Positions 61,481 to 64,000 of a stretch of 64,000 nucleotides of DNA are shown here, in pieces. Position 1 is the first letter of the stretch. Each line of letters begins with the position of its first letter. The stretch is taken from contig NC_080672.1 of NCBI RefSeq assembly GCF_030247195.1, positions 251,693,556-251,757,555 on the forward strand. Reading direction: 5' to 3'. The position numbers and the translations under genes were made by a program. A model generated the notes under the pieces. That model had not been told where the DNA came from. It worked only from the letters and a program-made list of their open reading frames with translations, and did not search any database. This stretch comes from Topomyia yanbarensis (Eukaryota; Arthropoda; Insecta; Diptera; Culicidae).

Positions 61481-62322
61481 GTGTATATGTAGAGGTTTAC
61501 TATTAAGTAACGCCTCAAGAGCCGCATTCGGAGCTCTCGGCAGTCAATGCCACGAACGCCATTCTTTGCAGATGTTTGAGCTTTTACTACATCGTCCCCA
61601 CCTCCTCCTTGTGCCACCAAACAAGGCATCTGTATGGCAGTATTGTATGTACAATTGTGATATAAATCGAATAGGTTTGGGTTTAATACCCCAAGTTTTC
61701 CCGAAAAATCGTCTCCACTTCCCGAACATCATATACTTTTTCTTGGCTCAATCTGAGCAGACAAGTCCGCACACAGTAGCTCACAGCTAAAGAATAGCAA
61801 AAGACAATCCCCGGTTGAAAAGAAAAATTGAAGCTTTGTTAGGATTAACAGAACGTCAACATCACTGTTCGATAGCTCTTAATGCTTGTTGCACGAAGTC
61901 AAAAGTTGTTCCTATGCAAAATCCAGTAATGCTATTTGATAATCGTCAGCAAACCCGTAGTCAGAAATCTCATTCCTCAACAATTCCTCGGCAACCAGGT
62001 TCCATAGCAAAGGTGACAGAACCCACGTTGACAACAGCCTTTAATCAACTCCCTTATCTTTGCCTGTCTCAATGACGAGCAATGCGGTTACTAAGTTTAT
62101 CCAACCCAAGATACAAGCAGATAAGTACACAGTGTCGAAAGCACTCTCAATATACAGGAATACATCCAAGCTAGATTGCTTGAGTGATCTGACGTTCAAA
62201 AGGTTTTTGCGGGCAAAGAATTTTTTGTTTTGTCCCACCACGAAGAGGGGGTCATACGCAGGTGAGCCGCGTACTTTTCCAGTCTGAGCTTCAATCGCGA
62301 TTTCGAGAATCCAGCCAGCCAA
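61481..62322 (-). pseudogene. Non-LTR retrotransposon RT relic (I/R1/Loa-like)
   Basis: Minus-strand frames give, in the expected order: SLDVFLYIESAFDTV (motif A, normally DIEGAFDN) near 62160; QQALRAIEQ and RSVNPNKASIFLFNRG near 61850 with in-frame stops; GKTWGIKPKPIRFISQ near 61690; and LKHLQRMAFVALT then PNAALEALLNSKPLHIHV near 61530 in a shifted frame. This order and wording fit RT palm to thumb of the I/R1/Loa group. Motifs B and C are missing, so there are deletions as well as stops. Inactive. Confidence 0.7.
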
Positions 62323-62829
62323 GAACTTGTAATCTTCCCCTGGAGGAAGTTAATGTTTTGATTCGATGGACTCGGATGTAGTGAATGTAATAATCACACT
62401 AGTGCACCGAACTACCTCATAGAAAGAAAAACACTCGTCACTAAATATCATGTTTCCTGTCCCAAAATTTCCTTCGCCAGTTTCGTCGTCTTTTAAGGCT
62501 TTGTTAAAAAAAAATAAAAACCATTCGTTTATGAGCGGTCTATCGAGAAGCAAGTGTTTTTTCCACTCCGTCAGTGTTAGATAAAGAATCGTACTAATCC
62601 GCGTTCAAGGTTATCTTGCACATTCTCTACCTCTCGAGGTTTTGGACTTTTCTCTTCTTTCGTGCGTGTGTTAACCGTTAGGCCGCATTCCTCAGTCTTT
62701 TGCTCGCATAGTGAGAATTGAACAATAGCCAGCTATATAAGCTGGACTGGTTCGGCGTGGGAAACAAATTTACTGATAAGTAAAATCTACCTCTTTTGAC
62801 ACATTGACGGTTTATTCCCGTCTGCACGG
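62323..62829. other. Flank and probable 5' UTR of the ORF1 element
   Basis: The part from about 62570 leads without a visible border into ORF1 and contains CAGT-rich sequence typical of internally promoted non-LTR elements. I cannot place the 5' end exactly. The left part has no recognised content. Confidence 0.3.
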
Positions 62830-64000
62830 GTGGTAACCTCGTGCGTCGACGGTGTCGATGGCTCCCTCCCGGACGGCCAAATGGAGGTCGAATCGACTCC
62901 CAAGGCTCTCCCCCGACCCAAACAATATCCAGAGCTCTCAACCGGCCCCTTTGTGGTCTTCTTTCGGTCCAAAACAAAATCGCTGAATCTCTTACAATTT
63001 TCAAAAGACCTGACGGAACGGTTCTCGGCTGTGACCGAAATAAGAAAGGTCCGCTCAGACAGGGTCAGGGTCGTGTTGGCTAATTCAAAGCAGGCAAACG
63101 ATATTGCTTACTGCGAGCACTTTACTAAGGACTACTATGTGTATATTCCAGCTGTAAAAGTACAGTCCGAAGGTGTTGTCACCGATGAGAGTTTGACATG
63201 CGAGGATCTGCTGAAGTACGGGGTTGGCCGTTTTAGAGACCGCTTACTTCAGCCATTGAAAATACTAGAGTGCAAGCGTTTGCACTCAGTAGTAGTTGCA
63301 GGGGATGGTTCAAAAACGTACCCCCAATCAAACTCTTATCGGGTGACCTTCGCTGGTACTGCTTTGCCAAATTGCGTCCTCTTGCACAAGGTTCGTCTGC
63401 CTGTGCGTCTGTTTGCACCGCGGGTCATGAATTGCACAAAGTGTAAACAATTGGGTCACACAGCCACCCAGTAAGTAAGTAAGAATGCTGAGAAGTGTCC
63501 TTACTGTGCAGAGATTCTGCATGATATCTCTGTCCCGCGTACAAACTACGCGGGGTTAAACTGAAACGTTCCCTTGCGGGACGATCCGAACGTTCTTTCG
63601 CAGAAATGCTAAAGAAAGCTACGCCACCAACCTCAACAAACATCTATGCTCACTTGCCTCCTAACGAGGGCGAGGCTGATGACCCACAAGAGGGAACATC
63701 TACTAAGGTGCCTAGAAGTTATAGGAAGAGGAGGACCATTTCCTCTCCTAAAGTTCCTTGTAAAGACCAGAAGGTGTCCCTAGACGGGGCTCCGAAAGTG
63801 ACATCTCTTGGAAGTGTTGCAACCAAGCCGAAGCAAGTAGCTCCTGGTCTCGGAGGATTAAACTCAGAGAAGGGGTTCCCAGTACTTCCCGGAACATCAA
63901 AAATCCCAAGTGTTCCTCTGTTTCAGCTTCTGAATAATCGCGGCACTGGAATTATCAAACTCTCGGACATTGTGGACTGGATAATAAAAACTTTCAATTT
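62830..64000 (+). pseudogene. Non-LTR retrotransposon ORF1 (gag-like), broken, runs off the window
   Basis: The frame is open from 62830, and the likely start is the ATG at 62881 (MEVESTPKALPRPKQYPE). It contains TGPFVVFFRSKTKSLNLLQF and ends at the first zinc knuckle CTKCKQLGHTATQ, where a TAAGTAAGTAAG stretch (63472-63483) brings a stop. The downstream frame resumes with KNAEKCPYC, a C-rich third-knuckle relic, then RSFAEMLKKATPPTSTNIYA and a basic linker to the edge. Comparison with 36116-36364 shows the segment around the second knuckle is missing. Such ORF1 proteins coat the RNA of I/R1/Loa-group elements. Any ORF2 lies outside. Confidence 0.8.

Overview
The window is a 64 kb piece of an insect nuclear genome, most probably a culicine mosquito (Aedes or a relative). 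That is inferred from the repeats: tRNA-headed SINEs, AT-rich MITEs, decayed Jockey/CR1/I-group retrotransposons, and a dispersed repeat ending in an AGAAAGGC tail that I recall from Aedes-type genomes. The species cannot be fixed from sequence alone. Nothing looks prokaryotic. Nearly all open frames of 60-160 codons are chance frames in AT-rich DNA or lie inside repeats.

Only one host gene is well supported. It is the first coding exon of an Iroquois-class homeobox gene (araucan/caupolican type) on the minus strand at 31738-31785. The exon encodes MAAYAQFGYTYPSASQ and ends at a clean CAG|GTAGGT splice donor. The homeodomain exons are not in the window, so everything from 31737 down to 1 is read as part of intron 1 (more than 31 kb). 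Sequence above 31786 is the 5' leader and promoter: GAGA tracts, CpG-rich DNA and an initiator-like site near 33090. Beyond that lies upstream intergenic DNA. Iroquois loci usually have large regulatory regions, so the less repetitive islands (about 15.5-17.0, 33.4-34.5, 36.6-37.7, 44.3-45.1 and 54.3-56.0 kb, plus parts of 1-5.7 kb) are the places to look for enhancers.

Much of the rest is mobile DNA. There are four copies of one MITE with 4-bp target duplications. A pair of long-TIR elements carries Transib-like CACGGTG ends. There are Harbinger-like, Tc1/pogo-like, hAT-like and TTAA-target MITEs, several foldback elements, and three SINE copies. Remnants of at least four non-LTR retrotransposons are present: an intact 503-codon reverse transcriptase frame at 57-58.5 kb, a heavily interrupted endonuclease/RT relic at 48.7-53.6 kb, an RT relic at 61.5-62.3 kb, and gag-like ORF1 pieces at 36 kb and at 62.8 kb to the right edge. 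Tandem repeats include about 1 kb of nearly perfect TCTGAC hexanucleotide (7157-8163) and a 162-bp satellite with an internal orientation switch (58.6-60.6 kb).

I found no coherent new multi-gene system. The most informative signals are nested insertions whose empty sites can be read from the window itself, the Transib-like pair, a SINE hairpin with a compensatory change, a compact 131-bp hairpin element, and the regulatory setting of the Iroquois exon.
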